Source: Luteococcus sp038433135 (GTDB taxonomy: Bacteria; Actinomycetota; Actinomycetes; Propionibacteriales; Propionibacteriaceae). From it: 64,000 bases of DNA. Position 1 is the stretch's first letter; every line of letters begins with the position of its first letter. A model generated the notes under the pieces. It made no database searches. It was not told the origin of the DNA and saw only the letters and a list, made by a program, of their open reading frames with translations. Positions 15,485 through 24,325 of the stretch are shown piece by piece. Made by a program: the position numbers and the translations under genes. The stretch spans positions 1-64,000 of the forward strand of contig NZ_JBCDMV010000014.1 in the NCBI RefSeq assembly GCF_038433135.1, given 5' to 3'.

Positions 15485-15904
15485 ATGATCGTCCTGGACA
15501 CCAACGTGGTCTCTGAGCTCTTCCGCTCCCACCCCGACGCCAGCGTGGTCGAGTGGCTGACCTCCCTGCCGGGAGAGGTGGCGGTGACCGCGGTGACCGT
15601 CGCCGAGCTGCTGGCGGGAGTTCGGCAGATGCCCGATGGGCGACGCAAGATGGCGCTCGCCGAGGGCATCGACGCGGTGCTGCAGCCCTACCGCGACGAT
15701 GGTCTGGTGCTGGCCTTCGATGACGCTGCGGCCAGGCAATATGCCACCGTGCTGGCCGAACGGGCGCTTCTCGGCCTGCCAATCTCCACCGCAGTTGCCC
15801 AGATTGCCGCGACCTGCCGGAGCCACGCAGCGACGCTGGACACTCGCAATCAGAAGGACTTTCGCCACACCGGGATCGATCTGGTCAACCCCTGGCTGGG
15901 TTGA
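15485..15904 (+). CDS. FitB-type PIN toxin with a lost catalytic aspartate
   Basis: 139 aa. MIVLDTNVVSELF carries the first PIN Asp, VAELLAG the conserved Glu, and ATLDTRNQKDF the late Asp with its TRN motif. In the block LPISTAVAQIAA, relatives have Asp-Ala-Gln-Ile-Ala; here Val (GTT) stands where GAT is expected. That Asp is one of the four acidic metal ligands, so nuclease activity is probably reduced or lost, in keeping with the damaged antitoxin upstream. Confidence 0.8.
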   Translation: MIVLDTNVVSELFRSHPDASVVEWLTSLPGEVAVTAVTVAELLAGVRQMPDGRRKMALAEGIDAVLQPYRDDGLVLAFDDAAARQYATVLAERALLGLPISTAVAQIAATCRSHAATLDTRNQKDFRHTGIDLVNPWLG

Positions 15905-15910
15905 GGGCGC

Positions 15911-16432
15911 TCAGAAGCCCAGCGACCAGCCCTCCACCAGACCCCGGGCATAGGCGGCCTGGCCCAGATGGGCGGCGGCGTCGTCGATGATGCTGACCAG
16001 CCGCACGCCGTGGCTGACCGGCGGCTCCCAGGACTCGTCGACGATCTCGTCCAGATCCTCCGCGGACAGCGACGCGATGTGCGCCACCAGCGCGACGGTG
16101 CACAGTTCCAGGTAGTCGCGCAGCAGGGCGGGCTCGGTGACCCGCAGCGCCGCGACCTCCTCGGCGGTGTCGCCGAAGCCGAAGTCGACCGGGCCACGGT
16201 TGACGCCCATCGTCGCCGACCAGTTGCCCGCCTCCCAGACGGTGGGCTTGCCGTTCAGCTCGGCCAGCTGCACGTCCAGCTGGCGCGCCGCATGCCACGC
16301 CAGCCAGGCGATCGAGTTGCCCGTGCCGCCAGGCATGGTGTGCAGGGTGGCCTCGTCGATGTCCTTGAGCACCAGGGTGGCGGCGTCCAGCGGTCGACGG
16401 GCGGCGTCGGTGAGGATGTCACGATGATCCAT
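15911..16432 (-). CDS. DinB-family protein (putative mycothiol-dependent transferase fold)
   Basis: 173 aa, four-helix DinB fold: residues SIAWLAWHAARQLDVQLAEL hold the typical metal-binding His, with a later ISxHxVRLVSIIDDAAAHLGQ region supplying others. Actinobacterial DinB proteins use mycothiol or bacillithiol or have unknown roles. Start at 16432 (MDHRDIL) preferred to 16450 because CAGACT lies 7 nt upstream. Confidence 0.75.
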   Translation of the reverse strand: MDHRDILTDAARRPLDAATLVLKDIDEATLHTMPGGTGNSIAWLAWHAARQLDVQLAELNGKPTVWEAGNWSATMGVNRGPVDFGFGDTAEEVAALRVTEPALLRDYLELCTVALVAHIASLSAEDLDEIVDESWEPPVSHGVRLVSIIDDAAAHLGQAAYARGLVEGWSLGF

Positions 16433-16617
16433 GGGCCCCAGTCTGCCCACCCGGGCAAGCGTGAATCACCGATTCCTGGCTTCTCGGCGGGGAAGTTGTG
16501 CGACGGTGTGGATGGAGGTGTGAATGCACACCCATCGGGAGAGGTCTGACCGGAAGCTGCGTCCTGCCCGCGGGTACGGCCTTTGGTTACGACGGCCGGG
16601 GTCCTATCGTGGCAGCC

Positions 16618-17292
16618 ATGACTGAGCCGACTGACAGGGCAATGACCATTCTGGTGACCGCCTTCGAACCCTTTGGGGGAGAGGTCGTGAACCCGGCGCT
16701 GGAGGCGGTACGCGGCCTGCCGTCGACGCTCGCCGGTGCCCGGCTGGTCACCGTCGAGGTGCCGACCGTCTTCGGTCGGTCACTGGACGTGGTCCGCGAG
16801 GCGATCGACCGGCACTGGCCCGATGCCGTGCTGTGCGTCGGCCAGGCCGGCGGGCGCGCCTCGGTCACTGTCGAGCGGGTGGCGATCAATGTCGACGACG
16901 CCTCCATCCCGGACAATGCCGGGGCGCAGCCGGTGGATCTGCCCGTCGTCGAGGGGGCTCCGGCGGCCTACCTGACCACTCTGCCGATCAAGGCGATGGT
17001 GCACGCCATCCGCGACGCCGGGCTGCCGGCAGCCGTCTCCAACACCGCCGGCACCTTCGTCTGCAACCACCTGATGTTCGGGGTGCTGCACCACCTGGCG
17101 ACCCATGGCCAGCGGGCGGGGCAGGCACGCGGCGGCTTCATCCACGTCCCCTACATCCCGGCACAGGTGATGGACAGGCCCGAGCTGGCGTCGATGGCGC
17201 TGGACGACACTCGTCGGGCGCTGGAGGTGGCGATCGAGGCGATCGCCACCCACGAGGTGGACATCACCCTGGCCGCGGGGGCCACCCACTGA
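16618..17292 (+). CDS. pcp: Pyroglutamyl-peptidase I
   Basis: 224 aa cysteine peptidase (family C15) removing N-terminal pyroglutamate from peptides. Catalytic residues are recognisable: Glu in TVERVAIN (~84), Cys in TFVCNHLMFG (~148) and His in FIHVPYIP (~176). Motif TAFEPFGGE near the start is diagnostic. ATG at 16618 follows TATCGT by 7 nt; the ATG at 16642 (MTILVTAFEPF) is an alternative that matches typical lengths better. Confidence 0.92.
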   Translation: MTEPTDRAMTILVTAFEPFGGEVVNPALEAVRGLPSTLAGARLVTVEVPTVFGRSLDVVREAIDRHWPDAVLCVGQAGGRASVTVERVAINVDDASIPDNAGAQPVDLPVVEGAPAAYLTTLPIKAMVHAIRDAGLPAAVSNTAGTFVCNHLMFGVLHHLATHGQRAGQARGGFIHVPYIPAQVMDRPELASMALDDTRRALEVAIEAIATHEVDITLAAGATH

Positions 17293-17299
17293 GCTCGGG

Positions 17300-18778
17300 C
17301 TAACGGGCCGATGCCCGCTTCGCCCGTCGGATGGCGTGGTCTGACTCGTCGTGGGCGTCGTCCTGATGCGCCAGCTCGCGCCCGTAGAGCACGCCGTAGG
17401 TGAAGGTCTCCTCACCCGCCTGCTGCGCGATCCGGGCCAACTCCAGCAGCCGCTGCCGGGCGACGACGGTGTCCTGCGCCGTGCCGAGCGTCTCAGTCAC
17501 CTGCTTCCATGCCTGAGTGGCGCGATCGCCCTTGTCAAAGGCCGGTTCGGCGGCCTCCCAGGCATAGCGCGCGGCCTTGGCCTTCTTCCTCGCCTCATGC
17601 GCCAGCTGGGTCCGTTCGTCACCGACGGCCTCCTGCGCCGCCGCCCAGCGGCGGGTGACCCGTCGGGTGGCCTTGTGCAGCGGCGGTCGCAGGGCCTCGT
17701 CGGCCGGGCGGTCGGCCTCGGGCCGGAAGGGCGGCTCGGTCACCAACCCCACCAGGGATTCCAACAGGGCCCGGTAACGCTCGGAATCCAGAGCCGCCTC
17801 CAGCTCACGGTGGGTCTCGGCGTGGCGCGCATCCAGTTCCGTGCCCAAGCGCTCCCGGACGGGGCCGAGCACGGCCTCTGCTGGCAGCGCATCCAGCGCT
17901 GCGGACAGCCGGGCCTTCAGCACCTCGGCGTCGCGGGGGCCACCCAGCATCTCCCCAAGCCAGCGGACCTCATCGCGCAGGACGGCGGTGCGCTCGGCAT
18001 CCAGCAGATCCCGGAAGACCCGCAGGGTGCTGCGCAGCCGACGCGTCGCCACCCGCATCCTGTGCACCGCATCGGGTGCGTCGATGCGGACCTGCGCCTC
18101 CATGGCCTGGATCATCCCCACCTGCGCCGCCAGATAGCTGGTCACCACCGCGGCGGCGGTCGGTTCGTCGTCGCCCCGGCGGGAGAGCAGGTCTCCCAGC
18201 GCCTGGACCAGTTTGGAGGTGGGCGGCTGTGGCTCGGCGCCCTGGGCCACCAGCTGGGTGGAGATCTCCTCCAGGTCCAGCAGGGCGCCGTCGGCGGTGA
18301 GCTCCACCTCCACCTCGCGCCACTGCTGGGGCTGCGCGCCGTGGCCGATCCGGCGAACGGTCACCGCATCCTCGCAGAGCACCGCAACCGCCCGGCCGTC
18401 GGGCACCACCAGGTCGGTTGCGCGCCGTTCGGTGTCCAGCTGGGCAATGGGGATGAGCGCGCTGGTGCCGATCAGTTCCGCCAGGTGCTCACGGAAGGGG
18501 AGCGGCACCTCCACCGGGCTGGCATCGGGCAGGATCTCAGCGCCCAACTCTTCCCGCGCGTGACCCTCGCCGGGCAGTTTCAGGTGCCAGCCCTCGTCGT
18601 GTCCGCCGGTGCGGCGGCGCAGCGTGATCGCATTGCGCGCCAGCAGGAGCTCGGGGGTGTCGAAGTAACTGGCGCGAAGTGACATCTCCCGCACGACGCC
18701 CAACGTCGCCACGTCACCCAGATCGGTGATCGGTTTCCCATCCGGCAGGCGGAACTTGCGTTCGATCTCCACGGCCAT
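17300..18778 (-). CDS. CYTH and CHAD domain protein
   Basis: 492 aa. The N-terminal CYTH domain opens with MAVEIERKF (ExExK), the metal/triphosphate tunnel of inorganic triphosphatases; the C-terminal CHAD domain (from about residue 210) is helical with conserved histidines and arginines (VHRMRVATRRLRSTLRVF) that bind polyphosphate. Probably hydrolyses short-chain polyphosphate or organises polyphosphate granules. Start supported by GGGAGG upstream. Confidence 0.9.
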   Translation of the reverse strand: MAVEIERKFRLPDGKPITDLGDVATLGVVREMSLRASYFDTPELLLARNAITLRRRTGGHDEGWHLKLPGEGHAREELGAEILPDASPVEVPLPFREHLAELIGTSALIPIAQLDTERRATDLVVPDGRAVAVLCEDAVTVRRIGHGAQPQQWREVEVELTADGALLDLEEISTQLVAQGAEPQPPTSKLVQALGDLLSRRGDDEPTAAAVVTSYLAAQVGMIQAMEAQVRIDAPDAVHRMRVATRRLRSTLRVFRDLLDAERTAVLRDEVRWLGEMLGGPRDAEVLKARLSAALDALPAEAVLGPVRERLGTELDARHAETHRELEAALDSERYRALLESLVGLVTEPPFRPEADRPADEALRPPLHKATRRVTRRWAAAQEAVGDERTQLAHEARKKAKAARYAWEAAEPAFDKGDRATQAWKQVTETLGTAQDTVVARQRLLELARIAQQAGEETFTYGVLYGRELAHQDDAHDESDHAIRRAKRASAR

Positions 18779-18967
18779 GGCTCGATCCTCCCGTCATTGG
18801 TGCTCGCAGCTGTTGACCGTTCATTCTACGCATCGGCACAGCGCGACGAGCCGACGCATGTTTGCCCCGGTCGCACGGTGTTCGTGCGGTGGGACGGCGC
18901 CGCCCAAAGCGTCCGCCGCACGCCCGGCCCCGGTAGCGTCACCCGCAACCGATCGGAAGGAATCCCC

Positions 18968-19849
18968 ATGGGTCACGACGACGTGCTCCTGGCCGGCGTG
19001 CGAGTGGTCAGCATCGCCATCAACCTGCCCGGCCCAGCCGCGGCCCGACGGCTGGCGCGGCTGGGCGCCGAGGTGACCAAGGTGGAGCCCCCGACGGGTG
19101 ACCAGATGGAGCTGCTCAGCGCCTCCTACTACCGGGAACTGTGTGAGGGGCAGCGGATCGTCCGGCTGGACCTGAAGTCCGAGCAGGGCCGCGCCGAACT
19201 CTGGCAGTTGCTGGAGGGCGCCGACCTCTTCCTCACCTCCAATCGACCCTCCGCGCTGGCTCGGCTGGGGCTGGACTGGGAGAGCGTGCACGCCCGGTTG
19301 CCGAAGCTCAGCCAGGTGGCGATCGTCGGTTACCCGGGCGACCGGGCCGAGGTTGCCGGCCATGACCTGACCTACCAGGCGTCGGTGGGCACCCTGCAGC
19401 CGCCGAACATGCCGCGGGTGCTGCTGGCGGATCTCACGAGCGCCGAGCGGGCCGTCGGCGACGCCCTTGCCGCCGTCCTCTCGGCGTCGCGCACGGGGGT
19501 CGGCAGCTACCGGGAGGTGGCCCTGAGCAGCCTGGCCGAGATGATGGGTGACCCGGCGCGACACGGACTGACCACCTCCGACGGGATCCTCGGCGGCTCG
19601 CTGCCGCAGTACGCCATGTACCCGGCGGCCGACGGCCATGTGGTGCTGGCCGCGCTGGAACCGCACTTCTGGGCCCGAACCCGGGAACAGCTGGGCATCG
19701 AGGGCACCCGCGAGGAGTTGACGGCGATCTTTGCGACGCGTGGTGCCGAGGAGTGGGAGGCCTGGGGTGCCGAGCACGACATCCCGCTGGCCGCGGTGCG
19801 CGGTTGGCCGCGGCCAGTGGACCAGCGGTTAGGCTCGGCGCATGGATGA
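18968..19849 (+). CDS. CoA-transferase family III (CaiB/BaiF-like) protein
   Basis: 293 aa. GVRVVSIAINLPGPAAARRLARLGAEVTKVEPPTGD is the family's N-terminal block, and the protein continues with the catalytic-domain start, but it is shorter than the usual ~360-400 aa. The nucleophilic Asp normally in the GYG-DLTYQA-G stretch appears as HDLTYQASVG, so activity is plausible. Start at 18968 has AAGGA. CoA acceptor and donor unknown. Confidence 0.78.
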   Translation: MGHDDVLLAGVRVVSIAINLPGPAAARRLARLGAEVTKVEPPTGDQMELLSASYYRELCEGQRIVRLDLKSEQGRAELWQLLEGADLFLTSNRPSALARLGLDWESVHARLPKLSQVAIVGYPGDRAEVAGHDLTYQASVGTLQPPNMPRVLLADLTSAERAVGDALAAVLSASRTGVGSYREVALSSLAEMMGDPARHGLTTSDGILGGSLPQYAMYPAADGHVVLAALEPHFWARTREQLGIEGTREELTAIFATRGAEEWEAWGAEHDIPLAAVRGWPRPVDQRLGSAHG

Positions 19850-20096
19850 ACCCGACGACTTCATGATTGGTGCGCTGCTCGGGATGACCGTCGGCGCGCT
19901 CAACCACATTGCTCCCGAGAATGCGCAGGCCAATGAGGCCGCCTTCATGCGGCTGCTCAGCCTGCCCGCGCCGCAGCGCAATGCCGAGGCGGCCATGTTG
20001 ATGCGTGCGCTGGAGTGGGAGGACGAGACGCAGGACGTCAACGCCCAGGGCGTGGAGCAGTTGCTCGCCTGGGGGCTGCTCCTGCGCGACATCTGA
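19842..20096 (+). CDS. Small hypothetical protein
   Basis: 84 aa, acidic, mostly helical (ANEAAFMRLLSLPAPQRNAEAAMLMRALEW). ATG overlaps the CoA-transferase end by 8 nt and lies 6 nt after TAGGCT (19830-19835), so it may have its own leaderless transcript as well as coupling. No known domain. Confidence 0.6.
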   Translation: MDEPDDFMIGALLGMTVGALNHIAPENAQANEAAFMRLLSLPAPQRNAEAAMLMRALEWEDETQDVNAQGVEQLLAWGLLLRDI

Positions 20097-20222
20097 CCCG
20101 CGCGAAGGGGGCCGAGCAGGCACCGGCGCACCCCGAGCGGTCCCCGTCCATGGAAGATCTGGTGGGCTGAGCAGCAGCGTGGTCCGCACTGACCATCGGA
20201 TCGGCCCAGCGACGATCGGTGC

Positions 20223-20471
20223 TCAGGCGGCCTGGGAAACCGCGTCGGTGCTGGCGACGACGGGCAGGTGCTCCCCGGCGACCGGCCCGGCGGTGGGCTG
20301 GACCGCGTCGGTGGGGGCCGCGGCCTGCGTGGTGGTGGTGTTGTTGGTGGACTGGCGGCGATGCAGCCAGTAGGCGGCGATCAGCGGGAAGGGCGCGACC
20401 AGCAGGGGCACCAGCGTGAAGAGGGCGATGACGATCAGGAGCAGGACGGCGAAACCAAGCAGTGCGGACAT
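20223..20471 (-). CDS. Small membrane protein
   Basis: 82 aa. One long hydrophobic segment, residues 2-35 (LLGFAVLLLIVIALFTLV.. to AYWLHRRQ), possibly a hairpin, then a threonine/alanine-rich tail. SD GAAGGTGGAG before ATG 20471. Its helix pattern resembles the small protein at 21566-21784, hinting at a duplicated pair. Confidence 0.6.
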   Translation of the reverse strand: MSALLGFAVLLLIVIALFTLVPLLVAPFPLIAAYWLHRRQSTNNTTTTQAAAPTDAVQPTAGPVAGEHLPVVASTDAVSQAA

Positions 20472-20895
20472 GGCTCCACCTTCCGACAGGGCACGGGCGA
20501 TTCTGGGGCCTGGACCCGATCTGTTCAGGTGATCGGAAGCCACTTCAGGAAGTCTTGGGCATTTGACTACTCGACGTTAAGACATCGGTCATCCCGGGGT
20601 AACCCGGGCCCCGGTTCGATGCTGACGGGGCAGGCCGCCAGGGTGGCGAACATCCCCCGGGAGCCCTCGGCAGAGGGCTGAGATCAGGTTGTTGCCGTCT
20701 GGACCGTCCGAACGCCGGGGTCTGCATGGTGCGCAGCCTGATGCAGGCCGCCGATCCGGAGGCGACGGTGCGGCGGGTGCCGGCCGACGTCGACGCCTGG
20801 CACTGATCCGGCGCTTCAAGGAGTGGCTACCTTGGCCCATCCACGTCCCGGTTCCACTCAAGCGTTCAACCTCTGGCCGGAACCTCGGGCTGTGC
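20472..20895. other. Intergenic region with riboswitch-like and coding remnants
   Basis: About 420 bp between two minus-strand genes. At 20654-20713 is a plus-strand stretch with TPP-riboswitch-like blocks (GGGAGCCC, GGGCTGAGA, GACCGTCCGAAC). It continues into an open segment ending at 20806 (LDRPNAGVCMVRSLMQ... then ADVDAWH) with no start codon of its own. No intact gene follows on that strand until ilvD. Both could be relics of a deleted regulated gene. Confidence 0.35.
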
Positions 20896-21549
20896 TCAGG
20901 CCTCGAAGCGGGCGTGCACCGCGGCGCTGAGGGTGATCCGCTCGGGCGCCAGTTCGATCGCGTCGGCCTTCGCGGGGCGGGCCTGGGCAAAGACCAGCGG
21001 GGCGGACTCCGCGGACGTGCTGGCAGCGCCGCCCAGCAGGCCGGGGTCGGCCAGTTCCCGTAGCGCGGGCTCCCCACAACCGGCGGCACGCGCCATCACG
21101 GCGGCGCGGCGACGGGCGTCGTCGATGGCCCTGCCCAGCACCTCGTCCTGGTGGCGGGTGCGGGTGGCTTCGGTGAGTTCCCAGGCGACGTGGCCCAACT
21201 GGATCTCCGGGGATTCGCCCCAGACGGCGGTGAACGCGGACAGGGCGGCGGCATTGCGGAAGGTGATCCGCACGGCGACGCTGGCGCGGTGCGAGCTCCC
21301 CGACGGCTGGCCGTTCTGGTCGAAGCGCTGCTCGGCCCAGACCTGCGGCGCCTGCACCACATGTCGCTCGACGGGGGAGTCCGGGGTGGCACCCCGTCGC
21401 TTCAGTTCGCGCAGCAGGTCGTTGGTGCGCTGCTGGACGTGTTGCAGGGCAGCGGCGCGATCCTCGTCGACGGCGACGACGTCCAGGTGCAGGGTGCCGA
21501 GCTCGGCGGGCAGTTCCACCAGGTGCTGGCCGACAACGGTGATGATCAT
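20896..21549 (-). CDS. SIMPL domain (DUF541) protein
   Basis: 217 aa. Block structure of SIMPL proteins: an N-terminal strand ITVVGQHLVELPAELGTLHLDV, central ASVAVRITFRN, then EATRTRHQDEVLGRAIDDARRRAAVMARAAG. No signal peptide is apparent, unlike many secreted relatives. ATG at 21549 follows TAGTCT by 6 nt. Role unknown; relatives form oligomeric rings and affect stress survival. Confidence 0.85.
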   Translation of the reverse strand: MIITVVGQHLVELPAELGTLHLDVVAVDEDRAAALQHVQQRTNDLLRELKRRGATPDSPVERHVVQAPQVWAEQRFDQNGQPSGSSHRASVAVRITFRNAAALSAFTAVWGESPEIQLGHVAWELTEATRTRHQDEVLGRAIDDARRRAAVMARAAGCGEPALRELADPGLLGGAASTSAESAPLVFAQARPAKADAIELAPERITLSAAVHARFEA

Positions 21550-21565
21550 GGCTCCAGACTACGGA

Positions 21566-21784
21566 TCAGGCGGCCAACCGAATGTGCTGTTCGGGGTGGA
21601 CGGCGGGCAGGTCGTGCACGCTGCTGCGACGCAGCCGTACGGCCTCTGCCTGACGGCGTCGATTGCCCCCCAGACGATCGAACAGGGCGAGCAGCAGCAC
21701 CAGCGGTGCCATCAGCACGGGTACCGCAAACCAGATCAACACGAGCACTGCAACCGCGGCGGCCATTCCCAGGAAAGTCATCAT
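21566..21784 (-). CDS. Small membrane protein
   Basis: 72 aa. A hydrophobic stretch from residue 3 to ~32 (LGMAAAVAVLVLIWFAVPVL..) followed by a basic segment DRLGGNRRRQ. Start 21784 is supported by CTGGAG seven nt upstream. Seventeen bp before the SIMPL gene and likely co-transcribed with it. Resembles the product of 20223-20471. Confidence 0.58.
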   Translation of the reverse strand: MMTFLGMAAAVAVLVLIWFAVPVLMAPLVLLLALFDRLGGNRRRQAEAVRLRRSSVHDLPAVHPEQHIRLAA

Positions 21785-22057
21785 GACTCCAGTCAAGCTG
21801 TGAGGGGCCTGTGAGCACATCGGCTACGTGGTTGGTCTTTGCTGCTACCCATGGGGGAAGCCGGTTCGAGCAGTTCATCCCGCAGTCGTAGGGGAAGTGA
21901 CCTGGTGGTGTGCTTTCCTGCTCGTTGTCACCGATGGAAGCCAGGACCAAGATCATTTCAATAGATGCACCACCTGTGCTCCCAGCGTCCACTTGTGGCA
22001 GCGCCCACATCCTAGGAGCGGGCCCGGGCCACGGTGGGCAGCACCTAGTCTGGCTGC
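21785..22057. promoter_or_regulatory. Intergenic region and leaderless promoter of ilvD
   Basis: 273 bp. TAGTCT at 22046-22051 lies 6 nt before the ilvD ATG, with no Shine-Dalgarno, so the transcript is probably leaderless. I see no leader peptide rich in branched-chain amino acids and no T-box. Confidence 0.45.
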
Positions 22058-23896
22058 ATGCCCGCACTTCGTTCCCGCACCACCACCCACGGCCGCAACA
22101 TGGCCGGAGCCCGCGCCCTGTGGCGCGCCACCGGCATGACCAATGACGACTTCGGCAAGCCGATCGTCGCCATTGCCAACTCCTTCACCCAGTTCGTGCC
22201 CGGCCACGTCCACCTCAAGGACATGGGACAGCTGGTCGCCGGAGCCGTCGCGGAGGCGGGCGGCGTCGGCCGCGAGTTCAACACCATCGCCGTCGATGAC
22301 GGGATCGCGATGGGCCACTCCGGCATGCTCTACAGCCTGCCCAGCCGCGAGGTGATCGCCGACAGCGTCGAGTACATGGTCAATGCGCACCAGGCCGACG
22401 CGCTGGTCTGCATCTCCAACTGCGACAAGATCACCCCCGGGATGCTGCTGGCGGCGCTGCGGCTGAACATCCCCACCGTCTTCGTCTCCGGCGGCCCGAT
22501 GGAGGCCGGCAAGGCCACCATCAAGGACGACGGCACCGTCACCCGGCTGGACCTGATCGACGCCATGATCAAGTCCGTCGACGACAATGTTTCCGACGCC
22601 GAGATCGGCACCATCGAGGAGAATGCCTGCCCCACCTGCGGCTCCTGTTCCGGCATGTTCACCGCCAATTCGATGAACTGTCTGACCGAGGCGCTGGGGC
22701 TGTCGCTGCCCGGCAACGGTTCGACGCTGGCCACGGCCGCCGCCCGCAAGGAGCTCTTCCTTGAGGCCGGTCGGCTGGTGGTCGAGCTGTGCAAGACCTA
22801 TTACGAGGGTGACGACGATTCGGTGCTGCCGAAGAGCATCGCCACCAAGCCGGCGTTCGCCAATGCGATGCGGCTGGACATTGCGATGGGCGGCTCCACC
22901 AACACGATCCTGCACCTGCTGGCCGCGGCCCAGGAGGCCGGCGTCGACTTCGACCAGGACGACATCGACGCCCTGAGCCGCGTCACCCCGTGCTTGGTGA
23001 AGGTGGCCCCCAACACCACCAACTACTACATGGAGGACGTGCACCGGGCCGGCGGCATCCCCGCGATCCTGGGCGAGCTGCACCGCGCCGGGATGCTGGA
23101 AACGGATGTGAGCTGCGTCCACTCGTCGTCGATGCAGCAGTGGCTGGACGACTGGGACATCCGCTCCGGAAAGGCCAGTGACAAGGCGATCGAGCTGTAC
23201 CACGCCGCTCCCGGCGGGGTTCGCACCACCGAGGCCTTCAGCTCCACCAACCGCTGGGAGTCGCTGGACACCGATGCGGAGAATGGTTGCATCCACTCCG
23301 TCGAGCACGCATACACCATCGAAGGTGGCCTGGCGGTGCTCAAGGGCAACCTGGCGCCCGACGGCTGCATCGTGAAGACCGCGGGCGTGCCCGAGCACCA
23401 ATGGCAGTTCACCGGCCCCGCAAAGGTGGCCGAATCCCAGGAGCAGGCCGTCGAGATGATCCTGGGCGGCCAGATCGTCGAGGGCGACGTGGTGGTGGTC
23501 CGCTACGAGGGCCCCAAGGGTGGCCCCGGCATGCAGGAGATGCTCTACCCGACCTCCTACCTGAAGGGGGTCGGGCTGGGCCCCAAGTGCGCGCTGATCA
23601 CCGACGGCCGGTTCTCCGGCGGCTCCTCGGGCCTGAGCGTCGGGCACGTCTCCCCGGAGGCGGCCTCCGGCGGCCCGATCGGCCTGGTGCGTGACGGTGA
23701 CATCATCACCTTCGACATCCCCAACCGCAGCGTCAGCGTCGAGCTCAGCGACGCGGAGCTGGCCACCCGGCGTCAGGAGCAGGACCAGACGGGCTGGCAG
23801 CCGAAGGACCGGGACCGTCAGGTCTCGGCCGCGTTGAAGATCTTCGCCAAGTTCGCCCAGTCGGCGGACAAGGGGGCGGCCCGCAAGGTTGACTGA
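22058..23896 (+). CDS. ilvD: Dihydroxy-acid dehydratase
   Basis: 612 aa Fe-S enzyme dehydrating 2,3-dihydroxy-isovalerate and methylvalerate in valine, isoleucine and CoA-precursor synthesis. Cluster cysteines are visible in CISNCDKITPGM (~121) and CPTCGSCSGMFTANSM (~195). The GAMGGSTNT-type region reads AMGGSTNTILHLLA. Full length and intact; not beside other ilv genes. A strong terminator follows. Confidence 0.96.
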   Translation: MPALRSRTTTHGRNMAGARALWRATGMTNDDFGKPIVAIANSFTQFVPGHVHLKDMGQLVAGAVAEAGGVGREFNTIAVDDGIAMGHSGMLYSLPSREVIADSVEYMVNAHQADALVCISNCDKITPGMLLAALRLNIPTVFVSGGPMEAGKATIKDDGTVTRLDLIDAMIKSVDDNVSDAEIGTIEENACPTCGSCSGMFTANSMNCLTEALGLSLPGNGSTLATAAARKELFLEAGRLVVELCKTYYEGDDDSVLPKSIATKPAFANAMRLDIAMGGSTNTILHLLAAAQEAGVDFDQDDIDALSRVTPCLVKVAPNTTNYYMEDVHRAGGIPAILGELHRAGMLETDVSCVHSSSMQQWLDDWDIRSGKASDKAIELYHAAPGGVRTTEAFSSTNRWESLDTDAENGCIHSVEHAYTIEGGLAVLKGNLAPDGCIVKTAGVPEHQWQFTGPAKVAESQEQAVEMILGGQIVEGDVVVVRYEGPKGGPGMQEMLYPTSYLKGVGLGPKCALITDGRFSGGSSGLSVGHVSPEAASGGPIGLVRDGDIITFDIPNRSVSVELSDAELATRRQEQDQTGWQPKDRDRQVSAALKIFAKFAQSADKGAARKVD

Positions 23897-23938
23897 CTGG
23901 TGCCCGGCGTCGCCTCCGGTGAGGCGCCCAGAGCCATG

Positions 23939-23974
23939 GAAAGGGCCTCGTGCAGCAATGCACGAGGCCCTTTC
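23939..23974. terminator. Rho-independent terminator after ilvD
   Basis: Perfect 16-bp stem starting GAAAGGGCCTCG with loop GCAA and ending CCCTTTC; A/T-rich outer ends make it usable in both directions. Confidence 0.88.
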
Positions 23975-24263
23975 GTGTCCGGCCAGGCAGTGGTGACGGA
24001 TCCGGCCGATGCGTCCCTTCCCCTTCGATCCCACCAACCAATCGTCACCCGGCTGATGCGCAGCGCCCCCAGCCCAGCTGTCGCCGGGGGCCACTGCGGG
24101 TGGATCGTCGTGAAGCGGACCATCCCGGGCCTTCGACCGAAGACCCGTTCCTCCATTGTTGCCCCTTGGCCGCGGCGACACGCAAGTCGACGGGTGAACT
24201 TTCGGGGGTGAATCTCGGTGTCCACCGCCGGGTCCACAAGCGCCCCGGCGTTTCCCACAAGAC
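23975..24263. other. Intergenic, nothing recognised
   Basis: About 290 bp between two strong terminators that face each other from ilvD and the heme A synthase-like gene. No gene or repeat family recognised. Confidence 0.5.
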
Positions 24264-24302
24264 GACGGCCGTCATCCACAGAGCCTGTGGACGACGGCCG
24301 TC
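24264..24302. terminator. Terminator of the ctaA-like gene
   Basis: 18-bp arms (GACGGCCGTC... pairing with ...GACGGCCGTC) with one mismatch and a 3-nt loop (AGC). Ends 24 bp beyond the minus-strand gene stop. The arms themselves contain the palindrome GACGGCCGTC twice. Confidence 0.8.
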
Positions 24303-24325
24303 GCAGATGGTCAGGCTGGTGCGGG

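Noticed and set aside
20600..20640. tRNA-like CCGGTTCGATGC
   Set aside because: No cloverleaf or anticodon stem could be drawn around it.
21953..24181. 742-codon open frame antisense to ilvD
   Set aside because: ilvD is intact, conserved and in the expected frame; long antisense frames are common in GC-rich DNA and this one has no recognisable domain.
23900..24211. 103-codon open frame in the ilvD/ctaA gap
   Set aside because: It runs through the terminator hairpin and has no family resemblance.
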